Shown one piece after another: positions 1 to 9,030 of a stretch of 64,000 nt of DNA. Each line of letters begins with the position of its first letter. The stretch's first letter is position 1. Where the stretch lies: assembly GCF_003385845.1 (NCBI RefSeq), contig NZ_QRDJ01000009.1:248001-312000 (forward strand). Direction: 5' to 3'. The stretch comes from Kushneria indalinina DSM 14324. GTDB lineage: Bacteria; Pseudomonadota; Gammaproteobacteria; Pseudomonadales; Halomonadaceae. A program made the position numbers and the translations under genes. The notes under the pieces were generated by a model. The model had not been told where the DNA came from and made no database searches. It saw only the letters and a list, made by a program, of their open reading frames with translations.

Positions 1-2785
1 ATATGACTTCATCTGAAATTATATTTCTCTCAGGGCGCCCTAAATAATAACCTTGCGCATAAGTAACCCCATATGAATCCAATATACTAAGCATATCTTT
101 ATTATCGACAAACTCTGCAATAACTAACTTTCCAAAACCATGAGCAATATCAGCAATTGATTTGACGATCAACCGATCCTTATCGTCACGCAACATATTT
201 TGAACGAATGACCCGTCAATTTTTATATAATTTGATGGCAATTGATCGAGATAATGAAAACTGCTGAAACCTACCCCAAAGTCATCCAGTGCTATTTGAC
301 AGCCCAGTTCACTAATCTCCTGAAGCACATTCCTTGCGGCAGCCAGATCGGCAACTGCCGCTGTCTCCGTAATTTCGACAATAATGCGAGAAGGGCAAAC
401 GCCATTATTTTTTATCTCGTTTTCGAGAAAGTGTTTAATGGATTCGTCATGCAGGGATTGACCTGAAAGATTAATAGCAAGACTAATTTGCTTATCTTTG
501 AAAACGCTCAGCAAGGTAATGGCCTCCCTGACAACCCAGCGATCTATCTCGACAATCAATCCAAAACGCTCTGCCACGGGTATAAAGGCACCCGGCATAT
601 GAAGCGTACCATTCTCATCCTGCATTCTTAGCAGAACTTCATAATGTTTCACGCTGAAGTCATCGATACGAACAATTGGCTGAAACATCAGCATGAACCG
701 GTCGGCAGCCAGTGAGGAACGGATAAGCTCGACCCAGTAGGCCCTTTCCTGCAGCTGTTCTCTGGATTCATGTATAGAGGAAAGCAGATGCCATTTTTGC
801 GTACTCTTTTCCTTGGCCTTGTACATGGCAAGATCAGCACTGGCCATCAGGTCCGTCTCGTTATCCCCATGCTCGGGATACAGTGCAATGCCGATACTCG
901 CCATGGCTCGATGATGACGCCCGCCTTCCGAAAACAGGATCCCTTCAAGCCTCTCATGAACTTTTTCTGCGACGCCCACAGCCTCCTGCGCACCAGCCGC
1001 TTCCAGAAGAATGGAAAATTCGTCCCCCCCCTGGCGGGCCACGATGCACTCTCCGGCAAGCTCACTACTCAGGGCATCTGCCACCAGACGTAACAGCTGA
1101 TCACCGGCATGATGGCCTCCCAGCTCATTAACCATTTTGAATTGATCAAGGTCCAGATACAGCACGGCGCCGTAAGCACCCCGTCCGATAACAGCTTCGA
1201 GCGATTGCTGGAAAAAACGTCGGTTATAAAGAGAGGTTAATGGATCACGATGTGCCAGCCATTCCAGCTGCTGCTCGGCTTTCTTGCGCGCCGAGATATC
1301 AAGACCGACGGAGATGCGTTGAGCGGTTCTATCGTTGCCACCCATGGCCGTGTGGACCCAGGTAATGATCTTTTCTTCATGTCGTGCCCCTCTAACAACA
1401 CTTTCATGCTGTCCGGTCGAGTGATTTAACGTTCGAGCATGATGATGAAAGATATCCCTGAATCGTTGCCCGACAAGCTGGTCCTTTTCCATACCCAGCA
1501 CTTCAAGCGCATATTGATTTACCAGCGTAATACGCCCATCGCTGTCCTGAGTAAAAATAAGCACATGGGCCGTATTCAAAAGACCGGTGATGAAGTCTCT
1601 TTCATGAGAGAGCTCTACAAGCCTTTCATTCAGCTGCCTGCCCTTTAGATCGACTTCTCCTTCGAGTATTTCCAGCTGATTGGCCAGTTTCTGAGTCGTC
1701 TGCCCCAACACATCGATTTCATCGTGCCATAATCCATTTTTCGTGTTCGCATGCTGACGAATCTTTTCAAAGCCGCCCTGAGCCAATACTGGCAACAGGT
1801 ACGTAAGACGCCTTAGCCTCGCCATGGGACGCCACATGATTCCAAAAAGTAAAATTTCAGCGATTAACCATCCACTCAGTGCAATCAACAATGTATAGCT
1901 CGTTGTGCGGTTGATATTGCTGATCTGGTCACTAACATCCGAGGTTAATATAAAATAACCCTTGCTACTTTCTTCTTCGGCCTCGATGGGCATGGCCAAT
2001 AGCTCGTAGAAGCGATCATCATGTTTGATGATTCGGGGGTCCCCCAAAAGATCATCAAAAGGAAACTTGTTTACTGCTGATTTTAAAAGCGCCAGAGTAG
2101 ACTGCTCTCTGGTAATGGCGGTCACCGTCATTGACCAGTCAAAGAGATAATGGTCGTCTACCGTATTTTTTTCATCGTTGTTCAGCACAAGCGCGATATT
2201 GCCGCCGGCATTTTGCAATGTATAAAGAGCGATATCGGCAAGCGGCCTTGCCACCATGACAATGCCCACACTTTCCCCATCCAGAAGGATGGGGACAATG
2301 GCATACTGCCTGCAGGACTGGCGACAAAACACCTTGTTTTCAGGTATTTCATTATCGCCGACATTCTTTATCCACCGGGCAACAATATCGTCATTAATAT
2401 CCGGCTGGGCTTGCCCCATGTGCAGGAAAACGCTCCCATCGGTATTGAATACCGTCACTTCTTCAAGGCCACTTCCCAATTGCAGGGTAGGCCATTGAGA
2501 TTCAAGAACTTCTTCGCCGGCTGCGACGTTCTGGCTGACCAGCGAATCACCCAGGCTTTCTGAGGCGGCCACAATACTGGCAAGTTGTCGCAGGTCGTTG
2601 CTGTCGCGTTCGATCGACACATCAATTTCTTTGATCTGTCGCTCATAGTTATTGTTCTGCATGACCTGAAACTGACGGGTCATATTAAGATGGCTGACAA
2701 AGGTAAAGACAGAAGACAGTCCCAATAACACCAGACTGGTCAAAAATATGGCGCGCCATTTAAGACTGAAAAACTTCTGCTTCAT
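1..2785 (-). CDS. Membrane-bound sensor diguanylate cyclase/phosphodiesterase (PAS-GGDEF-EAL), 3' end missing
   Basis: The reading frame is open from an ATG at 2785 to the window edge (928 codons seen). It starts with a transmembrane helix (about residues 9-31), followed by a periplasmic sensor region resembling CHASE4 with a C-R-Q-S-C motif. A second helix lies near residue 297, then a HAMP-like linker and a PAS domain (about 395-510). The GGDEF motif is intact at residues 586-590, so cyclic-di-GMP synthesis is plausible. The EAL domain carries EVL at residues 716-718, but keeps the metal and catalytic signatures (N-L-S, E-I-T-E-T, D-D-F-G, K-I-D, A-E), so phosphodiesterase activity is also plausible. 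It lies 36 bp behind the porin gene and is probably the last gene of that operon. The region is less GC-rich than the rest of the window. Confidence 0.9.
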   Translation of the reverse strand, partial: MKQKFFSLKWRAIFLTSLVLLGLSSVFTFVSHLNMTRQFQVMQNNNYERQIKEIDVSIERDSNDLRQLASIVAASESLGDSLVSQNVAAGEEVLESQWPTLQLGSGLEEVTVFNTDGSVFLHMGQAQPDINDDIVARWIKNVGDNEIPENKVFCRQSCRQYAIVPILLDGESVGIVMVARPLADIALYTLQNAGGNIALVLNNDEKNTVDDHYLFDWSMTVTAITREQSTLALLKSAVNKFPFDDLLGDPRIIKHDDRFYELLAMPIEAEEESSKGYFILTSDVSDQISNINRTTSYTLLIALSGWLIAEILLFGIMWRPMARLRRLTYLLPVLAQGGFEKIRQHANTKNGLWHDEIDVLGQTTQKLANQLEILEGEVDLKGRQLNERLVELSHERDFITGLLNTAHVLIFTQDSDGRITLVNQYALEVLGMEKDQLVGQRFRDIFHHHARTLNHSTGQHESVVRGARHEEKIITWVHTAMGGNDRTAQRISVGLDISARKKAEQQLEWLAHRDPLTSLYNRRFFQQSLEAVIGRGAYGAVLYLDLDQFKMVNELGGHHAGDQLLRLVADALSSELAGECIVARQGGDEFSILLEAAGAQEAVGVAEKVHERLEGILFSEGGRHHRAMASIGIALYPEHGDNETDLMASADLAMYKAKEKSTQKWHLLSSIHESREQLQERAYWVELIRSSLAADRFMLMFQPIVRIDDFSVKHYEVLLRMQDENGTLHMPGAFIPVAERFGLIVEIDRWVVREAITLLSVFKDKQISLAINLSGQSLHDESIKHFLENEIKNNGVCPSRIIVEITETAAVADLAAARNVLQEISELGCQIALDDFGVGFSSFHYLDQLPSNYIKIDGSFVQNMLRDDKDRLIVKSIADIAHGFGKLVIAEFVDNKDMLSILDSYGVTYAQGYYLGRPERNIISDEVI

Positions 2786-2821
2786 GTCTGCGATCCGGCC
2801 TCTTTTGAAATATTTCAGCAA

Positions 2822-4051
2822 CTAGAATAAAAAAGAAGCCTGAAACATCAGCATATCCCAATGTCTTTCGAGATCTTCACTTTTGTTATCCGAAGGCGGG
2901 ATCCAGCCTGTTCCATCAATATTGTGATATTCAGCAGATAACAGAAGACTGGGCCGCGGCTGCCATTTGAGCCCCAGTGTCAGGTCCCTGGCAAACCTTG
3001 AGTGGGCAGGACCTCGATTATCATTTTCGTATTGTTTTCCGCTACGGTCATGCCAGTCATTGGCCATGACGTCGTAGCGTACCAACCAACGCCAATCCGC
3101 GAACAACCGGCGGTCATATTGTAGATACCAGCTATCTCCAATCACGCTTTGATTTAAATCGGCTATATCAAGCCCGCTGATTTTTCTCTTCCTAAGCGCA
3201 TACTCTGCCGTCAGGCTCCAGTCCGCACTATTATATTGCGCTGACAAGGCAATCGGTTGAAATTTGAATTTTCCATCACCAACCTCATCGACGCCAGAGT
3301 TGAAGTTTGCATTTACATCAGCAGCACTAAATGCAAAAACCATTCTTCCGCCATCATGCTCGTATCGAATCTGAGCTAATGTGGAAAATCTTCCATTCAT
3401 TGATACCGATAGATCATTACTGGGAAGACTCAAAGCGGATTCTGCATCACCATTTAAATTTGGTTTCCCACCTTCTATGGCAAAATAAACAATACCATTT
3501 CTTAACCTTTCTTCGTTATAGAAGAGGACACCATCGGATGCCAAACCAAAAGATCTGGTTCTATCAAAGTAAATGGACTGGGGAAGTAATATACTGGGGC
3601 GCGTAAATGCAATATCCCTGGTTTGGTTATATATGCCAAACGGATGCTTTATTCTTCCGACCTGAATTCCGGAAACTCGAGAGTCATTGGCAAACAACTG
3701 ATAATCCAGCAGGCCATAATCAAGACGCGGCTCATAGCTGCTGTTGTCGTCGCCGGCGCGACGGCTCAGCACCTGGGCTGAGACCAGCAGATTATTGGTC
3801 GGGCGCATGGACACGTTGGCCCCGATTTCCGTGTACTCAAGGCTGCCGGCATCCCGGCTGCTGGGACCGAAAAAGTCGTTGTGCCGGCTGATGATCAGCG
3901 CCTGGCTCAGAAAACCATGGGCCTGCACGGTATCGAAAACATCGGCATGAGCAGGCGTCACGCTGCCGGACATCGTGACGACCGACAGTGCTGCGATATA
4001 CAGGTAACGCCTGGGCTGATTACTCCACTGCGAAAACGCTGACGCTATCAT
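2822..4051 (-). CDS. Outer-membrane beta-barrel porin-like protein
   Basis: The protein has about 409 residues, a Sec signal peptide ending near A-H-A-D, and then alternating amphipathic strands typical of an outer-membrane barrel. It ends in Phe (F-Q-A-S-F-L-F), as expected of a BAM substrate. I chose the ATG at 4051 because AAAAGGAG stands just upstream and it gives a signal peptide; the frame stays open further upstream but that part encodes no such sequence. The gene overlaps the end of the upstream PstS-like gene by 32 bp, so the two are probably translationally coupled. The substrate is unknown. The N-terminal third (3715-4051) is clearly more GC-rich than the remainder. Confidence 0.8.
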   Translation of the reverse strand: MIASAFSQWSNQPRRYLYIAALSVVTMSGSVTPAHADVFDTVQAHGFLSQALIISRHNDFFGPSSRDAGSLEYTEIGANVSMRPTNNLLVSAQVLSRRAGDDNSSYEPRLDYGLLDYQLFANDSRVSGIQVGRIKHPFGIYNQTRDIAFTRPSILLPQSIYFDRTRSFGLASDGVLFYNEERLRNGIVYFAIEGGKPNLNGDAESALSLPSNDLSVSMNGRFSTLAQIRYEHDGGRMVFAFSAADVNANFNSGVDEVGDGKFKFQPIALSAQYNSADWSLTAEYALRKRKISGLDIADLNQSVIGDSWYLQYDRRLFADWRWLVRYDVMANDWHDRSGKQYENDNRGPAHSRFARDLTLGLKWQPRPSLLLSAEYHNIDGTGWIPPSDNKSEDLERHWDMLMFQASFLF

Positions 4052-4454
4052 CCACGGCTCCTTTTTCCAGATAGCCCAGCCCGCCCGGTGTACTGGCCAC
4101 ACGTTGTCGCATCTCTTCAATCGAACCAACTTCATTGGGTGCCTGTCCCGTGCCGGAAAACACCAGCCGGTCCCAGGAAAGGCGCAGCTGATGGGGGTAA
4201 ACGCCAAGAATTTCCTTGGTAAAGCGCTCATGCAAAGGGTGTTTGTCCGGCAACACGAAGACATGAGCGGCCTCGCCATTGGGCAGCGTACGCTGGCGCA
4301 TGGCAAAGATGGCGCGCACGGTTTCCCGGGTCATGTTGCCAGGATTCGCCGATGGGTTGGCGATCAGCACCACTGACTCATGGGCATGCGCCGCCTGGCC
4401 GCCCCAGAGCAGCAGCATGACGATCGATACAAGTACCTTCATGCCTCTCGGCAT
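4020..4454 (-). CDS. Short PstS-like periplasmic phosphate-binding-type protein
   Basis: The protein has 144 residues with a signal peptide (M-K-V-L-V-S-I-V to A-H-A). The mature part resembles half of a PstS/PBP-like domain: V-V-L-I-A-N-P-S near the start, T-R-E-T-V-R-A-I-F-A, R-L-S-W-D-R-L-V-F-S-G-T-G, and a closing G-G-L-G-Y-L-E. Full PstS proteins are about twice as long, so this belongs to the short stand-alone class. It is the first gene of an operon with a porin and a GGDEF/EAL sensor. I infer that it supplies ligand information to the sensor or porin; phosphate as the ligand is suggested by the family only. Confidence 0.75.
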   Translation of the reverse strand: MPRGMKVLVSIVMLLLWGGQAAHAHESVVLIANPSANPGNMTRETVRAIFAMRQRTLPNGEAAHVFVLPDKHPLHERFTKEILGVYPHQLRLSWDRLVFSGTGQAPNEVGSIEEMRQRVASTPGGLGYLEKGAVDDSVSVFAVE

Positions 4455-5006
4455 TCTTCAGGCTCCCTGCCCCTGCCAGAAAAAAGCCACTTTCAGCTAC
4501 CTGCGGCAGCATGAGTCGGCGCGTCTCGTCAGCGGTGTCTGACAAAAGACGACCATCATGCCTGCACCCCGGCAGCATCAAATGCTCAAGAAGCAACTAT
4601 TCATCCGTGCATATCATCATCAAACCGACTTTCAACCGATCAACCTGCCGTCAGGACGGATAAAAGAACGATCGCGTCGGCCCGCCCTGTATTGATGCCT
4701 TTTCATTATTCTTTTACGAGATAGTACCGCTTACATTAGAAAGATATATGTGCAGATTGGGTGATTGGTACCGTACTTTTCACCTAATCCCCAAAAAGTT
4801 AATTATGATTAGTCTTTAATCTTTTTATTATCAATGGTTCAGCTTTCATCATTGATTGGTCTGACCGGTAAACTATCGGCCATCGCCGGGAAAGCGTTCG
4901 AGTAACGAGCAGGAAATAGTGAGGGGGGATAAAAAAATCGCCCCGGGCAGGGGGCGATTTTTAGACTGGGCAGGTGCGATAACCCGACATCGGTAGCGGG
5001 CAATCC
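4455..5006. other. Intergenic region upstream of the PstS-like/porin/GGDEF-EAL operon
   Basis: No gene is supported in this 550-bp stretch. It carries an AT-rich core at about 4690-4860, where the promoter of the leftward operon is expected. One candidate on the minus strand is TTGATA followed 17 nt later by TAATCA, but the match is poor. At its right end it contains the dksA terminator hairpin. Confidence 0.5.
4932..4962 (-). terminator. Rho-independent terminator of the dksA-like gene
   Basis: The stem AAAATCGCCCC pairs with GGGGCGATTTT around a short GGGCA-type loop. It is flanked by A and T tracts and lies 45 bp beyond the dksA stop codon. Because both sides carry a tract, it could act in either direction. 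Confidence 0.85.
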
Positions 5007-5432
5007 TTAACGGCGACGTGCGTAATGGTTTTCCTGCTGCTCCTGACGCTGCTTGGCCTCAATGGTCAGCGTGGCCGTCGGGCGCAGCAGCAGGCGCTTG
5101 AGCCCGATGGGCTCACCGGTCTCTTCACAAAAGCCATAATCGCCTTCATCAATGCGATCGAGCGTAGCGTTGATCTTGCGCCACAGGCGCGTTTCACGAT
5201 CAGCCTGACGCAGGGTATAGCGCAGCTCCTCTTCACTGGCGGCGCGGTCGCTGTCATCACCGCTGCTTTCTGCCATGCCGATGCTGCCGCGCATCTCTTC
5301 GAGCGTCTCTTCAACTTCCTTGCGCTCTTTCAGCAGCAGCTGCCGGAAATATTCCAGCTGCGCATCGTTCATGTAGTCCTCAGCCGGCATGGCAAGAAGC
5401 TCTTGTTCGTTGGCAGGGGTATTGACTGTCAT
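5007..5432 (-). CDS. dksA: DksA-family RNA polymerase-binding transcription factor with a reduced zinc finger
   Basis: The protein has 141 residues and the DksA layout: an N-terminal helix, a long coiled coil, and a C-terminal finger/helix. The coiled-coil tip keeps the D-x-x-D-x-A motif (D-D-S-D-R-A), which is needed for acting on the RNA polymerase secondary channel with ppGpp. The finger reads C-E-E-T and T-I-E-A where canonical DksA has C-x-x-C twice, so only one of four zinc ligands remains. This resembles the zinc-independent DksA2 type known from Pseudomonas. I chose the ATG at 5432 (M-T-V-N), which has GAGG upstream; an in-frame ATG at 5456 lacks a ribosome binding site. Confidence 0.9.
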   Translation of the reverse strand: MTVNTPANEQELLAMPAEDYMNDAQLEYFRQLLLKERKEVEETLEEMRGSIGMAESSGDDSDRAASEEELRYTLRQADRETRLWRKINATLDRIDEGDYGFCEETGEPIGLKRLLLRPTATLTIEAKQRQEQQENHYARRR

Positions 5433-5586
5433 GATGCTTCGCCTCACTGAGTCCATTCAAAAAAGCGTTCTAACATAGCAGAAAACCGACACATCAGTGC
5501 AAGTATGGCCTGTTGTTCAAATTCAACCCAGTCCGCCGCCGTCGTCGGGTACCCTGTCCATCACGCCCTCACCCACAGGAGAAGAC

Positions 5587-6243
5587 ATGACCACCATGGA
5601 TGATATCAGCGCCGCATCAAAGGACCCTCGCCATTACAGCCCGGCGGCGCAGCGCAATCGGGGGCCGCTGCTGGAAGTGCTGAAGGCGCATCTTGTGAGG
5701 GACTCGCGCGTACTGGAAATTGCCAGCGGCAGCGGCGAACACATCGTGCACTTTGCGCGCCACATGCCCGAACACGAATTCACCCCCAGCGATGCGCACC
5801 CCGCTGCGCTGGCCTCGATCAAGGCCTGGCGAGACGTGCTCCTTCATGAGGCGCCTGACGCCCGGCTGCATGCACCGCTGGCACTGGATGTCGGCCAGCA
5901 CCCCTGGCCGCTGGCGGCTCAGAGCGTCGATGCCCTGCTCTGCTTCAACATGATCCATATCTCGCCATGGCAGGCCACGCTGGATCTGTTCGACGGCGCC
6001 GCACGGCATCTGACCCCGCAGGGGTGGCTGCTGCTATACGGCCCGTTCAGCCGCAACGGCGTGCATTACGCCGAAAGCAACGCCGCCTTTCATCAAAGCC
6101 TCAAGGCGCGCGATTGCCGTTGGGGCGTGCGGGATCTGGAACAGGAAGTGCTGCCGGCCGCCCGGGAAGCGGGGCTGGTACCGGCCGACATTATCGACAT
6201 GCCGGCCAACAATCTTTGCATCCGGCTTTCCCGAGTGAAATAA
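5587..6243 (+). CDS. DUF938 family SAM-dependent methyltransferase-like protein
   Basis: The protein has 218 residues and starts at the ATG at 5587, which follows AGGAGA closely. The sequence V-L-E-I-A-S-G-S-G-E-H is a class I methyltransferase motif I (SAM-binding loop), followed by an acidic motif II region (P-S-D-A) and L-C-F-N-M-I-H-I-S as motif IV. Length and sequence fit the DUF938 family, whose substrate is not known to me. It faces away from dksA and converges on the App1-type gene. Confidence 0.85.
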   Translation: MTTMDDISAASKDPRHYSPAAQRNRGPLLEVLKAHLVRDSRVLEIASGSGEHIVHFARHMPEHEFTPSDAHPAALASIKAWRDVLLHEAPDARLHAPLALDVGQHPWPLAAQSVDALLCFNMIHISPWQATLDLFDGAARHLTPQGWLLLYGPFSRNGVHYAESNAAFHQSLKARDCRWGVRDLEQEVLPAAREAGLVPADIIDMPANNLCIRLSRVK

Positions 6244-6251
6244 CGCAGATT

Positions 6252-6296
6252 GGTCTATTGCGATCTGTTCTATCGCGACCCGGTCTATTGCGACTC
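6252..6296. repeat. Three degenerate 15-bp tandem repeats behind a stop codon
   Basis: The three units are GGTCTATTGCGATCT, GTTCTATCGCGACCC and GGTCTATTGCGACTC. They begin 9 bp after the DUF938 stop and run into the last codons of the convergent App1-type gene. Confidence 0.85.
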
Positions 6297-7451
6297 GCGC
6301 ACCCGCTCAAGGGCATCACTGGAGATATAGCCGTGCTCATGGGCGTGTTCGGCCATGGTCAGACTGTCGGAGGCCAGCACCAGCGAGCACTCGTGGTTCT
6401 GTTCCTTGTCGATCTGGGCCGACAGGGCCTCAATGGCCTGCTGACGGTCGGCATCGTTGCTGACATCACGGATGTAGACCGTGCGAATGCGACCGGGATA
6501 GTCACGCACGATATCGGTATAGACCTCGGGGTCGTGCTGGCCACTGTCGCCGATCAACACAAAGGGCAGCGGATCATAGAGCTCGAGCATGGTCTCGATC
6601 AGCTCGCGCTTGTGATCTTCCGCCTTGCGCGGCAGCGGATGCTGAACCGTCAGCCCCCATTCGCGCAGAAACAGGATCGGCCCGACCGGAATGCGATTGA
6701 GCCGGAAAAACGCCTCCAGCATCTCATAGATGCTCCAGGGCGCCCGCGAGACGTACAAAAGCGGACGCTGGCAGTGCTGATCACCGTCGCCGACGTGAAA
6801 CCCGCGATAGAGCGCCGCCACGCCGGGAAAGGCCATGCGCTGCTCGGCGCGCGCAATGAAGAGGTGATACATCATCTTCAGCTTGTTGGCGACACCGGTA
6901 TACATCACCGTATCGTCGATATCGCTGATGACGGCAAAATCGATATCGGCCGGCGGAATGTAGATATCCGCGACGGCCTCACCCCCTGCACCGTCGTTGG
7001 CACGTGAACTCTTGTGATCCTTGCTTGGCGACAGAATGCGCAGATGCGCCTCATGCCAGATGCGATCCCCCGGCAGGGGCGTTTCGAGCTGAATATGGGC
7101 GTTGAAATAACCATCCCGGTCGGTGGTCACCGTGATTGTCTGATCACCCAGCTGGATCTGGACATCGATATACTTGATGCCCCAGCGCACGGTACGTCGC
7201 ACGATATCAGCCAGATCACGGCGCCATGACCCTTCGGGGAGGTCCAGATTAAAGCCGGGCTGGCGAAAGACCCGGCCCATCAAGAACACTTCCCGATGGG
7301 TGCCGTAGCCGCGGTAGGTATGAATCAGCCTGCCGCCATGGACCTTTTCCGACTTGGCCGGGCGCGCCACAACGTGAAGCAGCTTCTTGAGTCCCTTGAG
7401 CAGGGCAGCGATGGAGCGACGTGGCATTGAGCTTGACCCGGTAAAAGACAT
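6285..7451 (-). CDS. App1/DUF2183-type phosphatidate phosphatase-like protein
   Basis: The protein has about 388 residues. An N-terminal beta-rich region precedes a HAD-like phosphatase domain with D-I-D-D-T (in A-V-I-S-D-I-D-D-T-V), then Y-V-S-R-A-P-W and I-G-D-S-G-Q-H-D-P-E. These are the DxDxT and later motifs of the LNS2/App1 family, which dephosphorylates phosphatidic acid in yeast. No signal peptide is evident. The ATG at 7451 is taken as the start; a TTG 12 bp upstream is the alternative. The bacterial role is not established and may concern membrane lipids. Confidence 0.8.
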   Translation of the reverse strand: MSFTGSSSMPRRSIAALLKGLKKLLHVVARPAKSEKVHGGRLIHTYRGYGTHREVFLMGRVFRQPGFNLDLPEGSWRRDLADIVRRTVRWGIKYIDVQIQLGDQTITVTTDRDGYFNAHIQLETPLPGDRIWHEAHLRILSPSKDHKSSRANDGAGGEAVADIYIPPADIDFAVISDIDDTVMYTGVANKLKMMYHLFIARAEQRMAFPGVAALYRGFHVGDGDQHCQRPLLYVSRAPWSIYEMLEAFFRLNRIPVGPILFLREWGLTVQHPLPRKAEDHKRELIETMLELYDPLPFVLIGDSGQHDPEVYTDIVRDYPGRIRTVYIRDVSNDADRQQAIEALSAQIDKEQNHECSLVLASDSLTMAEHAHEHGYISSDALERVRESQ

Positions 7452-7572
7452 CGTTTCCCACAAATGGCGAGATGAAAAAGCCGTTTTGTTGCGTAATGCT
7501 TAAGAGTAGTCGCACCGCCTGCCCCTGTCGCCCGCGCCATGACAGGTACCGGCCCGCCGCCGGCCATCTCTG

Positions 7573-8886
7573 TCATCCTTCCCGGTCAGCGCGGTGGCGT
7601 TGAATACTCATCACCCCCAGCGCCGAAAGCCCACAGCCACAGGCCAGATAGACCGCCACCGGCAGCCAGCTGCCGCCCGCCATGTTCACCAGCGCCGCGG
7701 CAATGAACGGCGTAAAGCCACCGCCCACCACGCTTGCCACCTGATAGCCCACGCCGGCGCCGCTGTAGCGATAGGCCGTGCCGAACAGTTCGGCAAACAT
7801 GGGCTGCTGCACACTGACTACCATATCGTGCGCCATGTTGGCCAGCATCACGGCAAAGAACACGATCCAGACAATCGAGCGTGCCTCCAGCGCCATGAAA
7901 AAGGGAAAGGCACACAGCACGCCGATAAGAGCACCCACCATATACACCCGACGCCGGCCGAAGCTGTCCGCCAGAATCGCAAACAGCGGAATGGTGACAC
8001 AGCTGATGGCGCCGACCAGCAGGCCGATATTGAGAAAGAGCTCGCGGGAAAGCCCCAGATGACTGGTGGAATAGCTCAACGCAAAGGTGGTCACGATATA
8101 CATCGTGAAAAGCTCGGCCAGACGCAGCGCAATGATCTGTAAAAACGCCTTCGGATGCCGGCTCAACGCCTCGAGCACCGGCAGGCGCGCCGGCGCCTGC
8201 GCCCTGTGCTCGACGGCCTCCTTGAACTCGGGCGACTCCTCAAGCCCCGCGCGCACCCAGAAGGCAATCGCCACCAGCAGGATCGAGAACACGAACGGCA
8301 ACCGCCAGCCCCAGCTCTGAAAGGCAGCATCGTCCAGATAGTGGCTTAGAAGCGACACGCTGCCGGTGGCCAGAATCAGCCCGACACCGTAGCCCACCTG
8401 CACGCCACTGCTGTAAAACGCTCGCCGGTGGCGTGGAGCACTCTCGACGGCCATCAACGCGGCACCGCCCCACTCGCCGCCCACGGCAAAGCCCTGCAGC
8501 GCGCGCAGGATGACCAGCAGTATCGGCGCCCAGACGCCAATGCTGGCATAGGTCGGCAGCAGCCCGATCAGTGCCGTGGAGACCCCCATCAGCATCACGG
8601 TGAGCACCAGCATGCGCTTGCGCCCCAGCCGATCGCCGAAATGACCGAACACGATGCCGCCGAGCGGGCGAAACAGAAACCCCACCCCGAAGGTGGCCAG
8701 CGCCGCCAGCGTGCCGGCGGCCGGGCTGACGTTGGGAAAAAACTGCGAATTGAAGACCAGCGCCGCCACGATCCCGTAGAGCAGAAAGTCGTACCAGTCG
8801 ACCACTGCTCCGACAAAACTGCCCAGCGCTGCCCGCCGCGCCTGCTGCTCATGGGTCAGCATTCCCGAATGCCGCTCTGCACGCAT
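7573..8886 (-). CDS. MFS transporter, metabolite:H+ symporter (MHS/ShiA-like) family
   Basis: The protein has about 437 residues with twelve predicted membrane helices. The opening G-S-F-V-G-A-V-V-D-W-Y-D-F-L-L-Y-G and the loop motif G-H-F-G-D-R-L-G-R-K-R are hallmarks of the MHS branch (ShiA, KgtP, ProP relatives), which imports organic acids, betaines or shikimate with protons. The ATG at 8886 follows AGAGG at 7-bp spacing; a GTG lies six bases upstream. The gene stands alone between App1 and RhlE genes, so the substrate cannot be assigned from context. Confidence 0.85.
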   Translation of the reverse strand: MRAERHSGMLTHEQQARRAALGSFVGAVVDWYDFLLYGIVAALVFNSQFFPNVSPAAGTLAALATFGVGFLFRPLGGIVFGHFGDRLGRKRMLVLTVMLMGVSTALIGLLPTYASIGVWAPILLVILRALQGFAVGGEWGGAALMAVESAPRHRRAFYSSGVQVGYGVGLILATGSVSLLSHYLDDAAFQSWGWRLPFVFSILLVAIAFWVRAGLEESPEFKEAVEHRAQAPARLPVLEALSRHPKAFLQIIALRLAELFTMYIVTTFALSYSTSHLGLSRELFLNIGLLVGAISCVTIPLFAILADSFGRRRVYMVGALIGVLCAFPFFMALEARSIVWIVFFAVMLANMAHDMVVSVQQPMFAELFGTAYRYSGAGVGYQVASVVGGGFTPFIAAALVNMAGGSWLPVAVYLACGCGLSALGVMSIQRHRADREG

Positions 8887-8970
8887 GCTCACGCCTCTTT
8901 TATTGGTCGCTCAATGAAGGTCAGCGACAATGCCACTGCCGACCAGGAGCGTCCACCGCTGCGTGGGCAT

Positions 8971-9003
8971 AAAAAAACCGCCTGCCGGAGCAGACGGTCT
9001 TTT
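8971..9003 (-). terminator. Rho-independent terminator of rhlE
   Basis: On the minus strand ACCGTCTGC pairs with GCAGGCGGT (one mismatch) and is followed by seven T residues. It lies 28 bp after the rhlE stop codon. Confidence 0.85.
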
Positions 9004-9030
9004 ACATCGCGAACGCGGTATGACGGACGA

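Noticed and set aside
6998-7013. Additional parS-like site around the CACGTG in the App1 gene
   Set aside because: Only the central hexamer matches; most flanking bases differ. Other CACGTG cores (for example near 23214, 23944, 24115 and 58137) fail in the same way.
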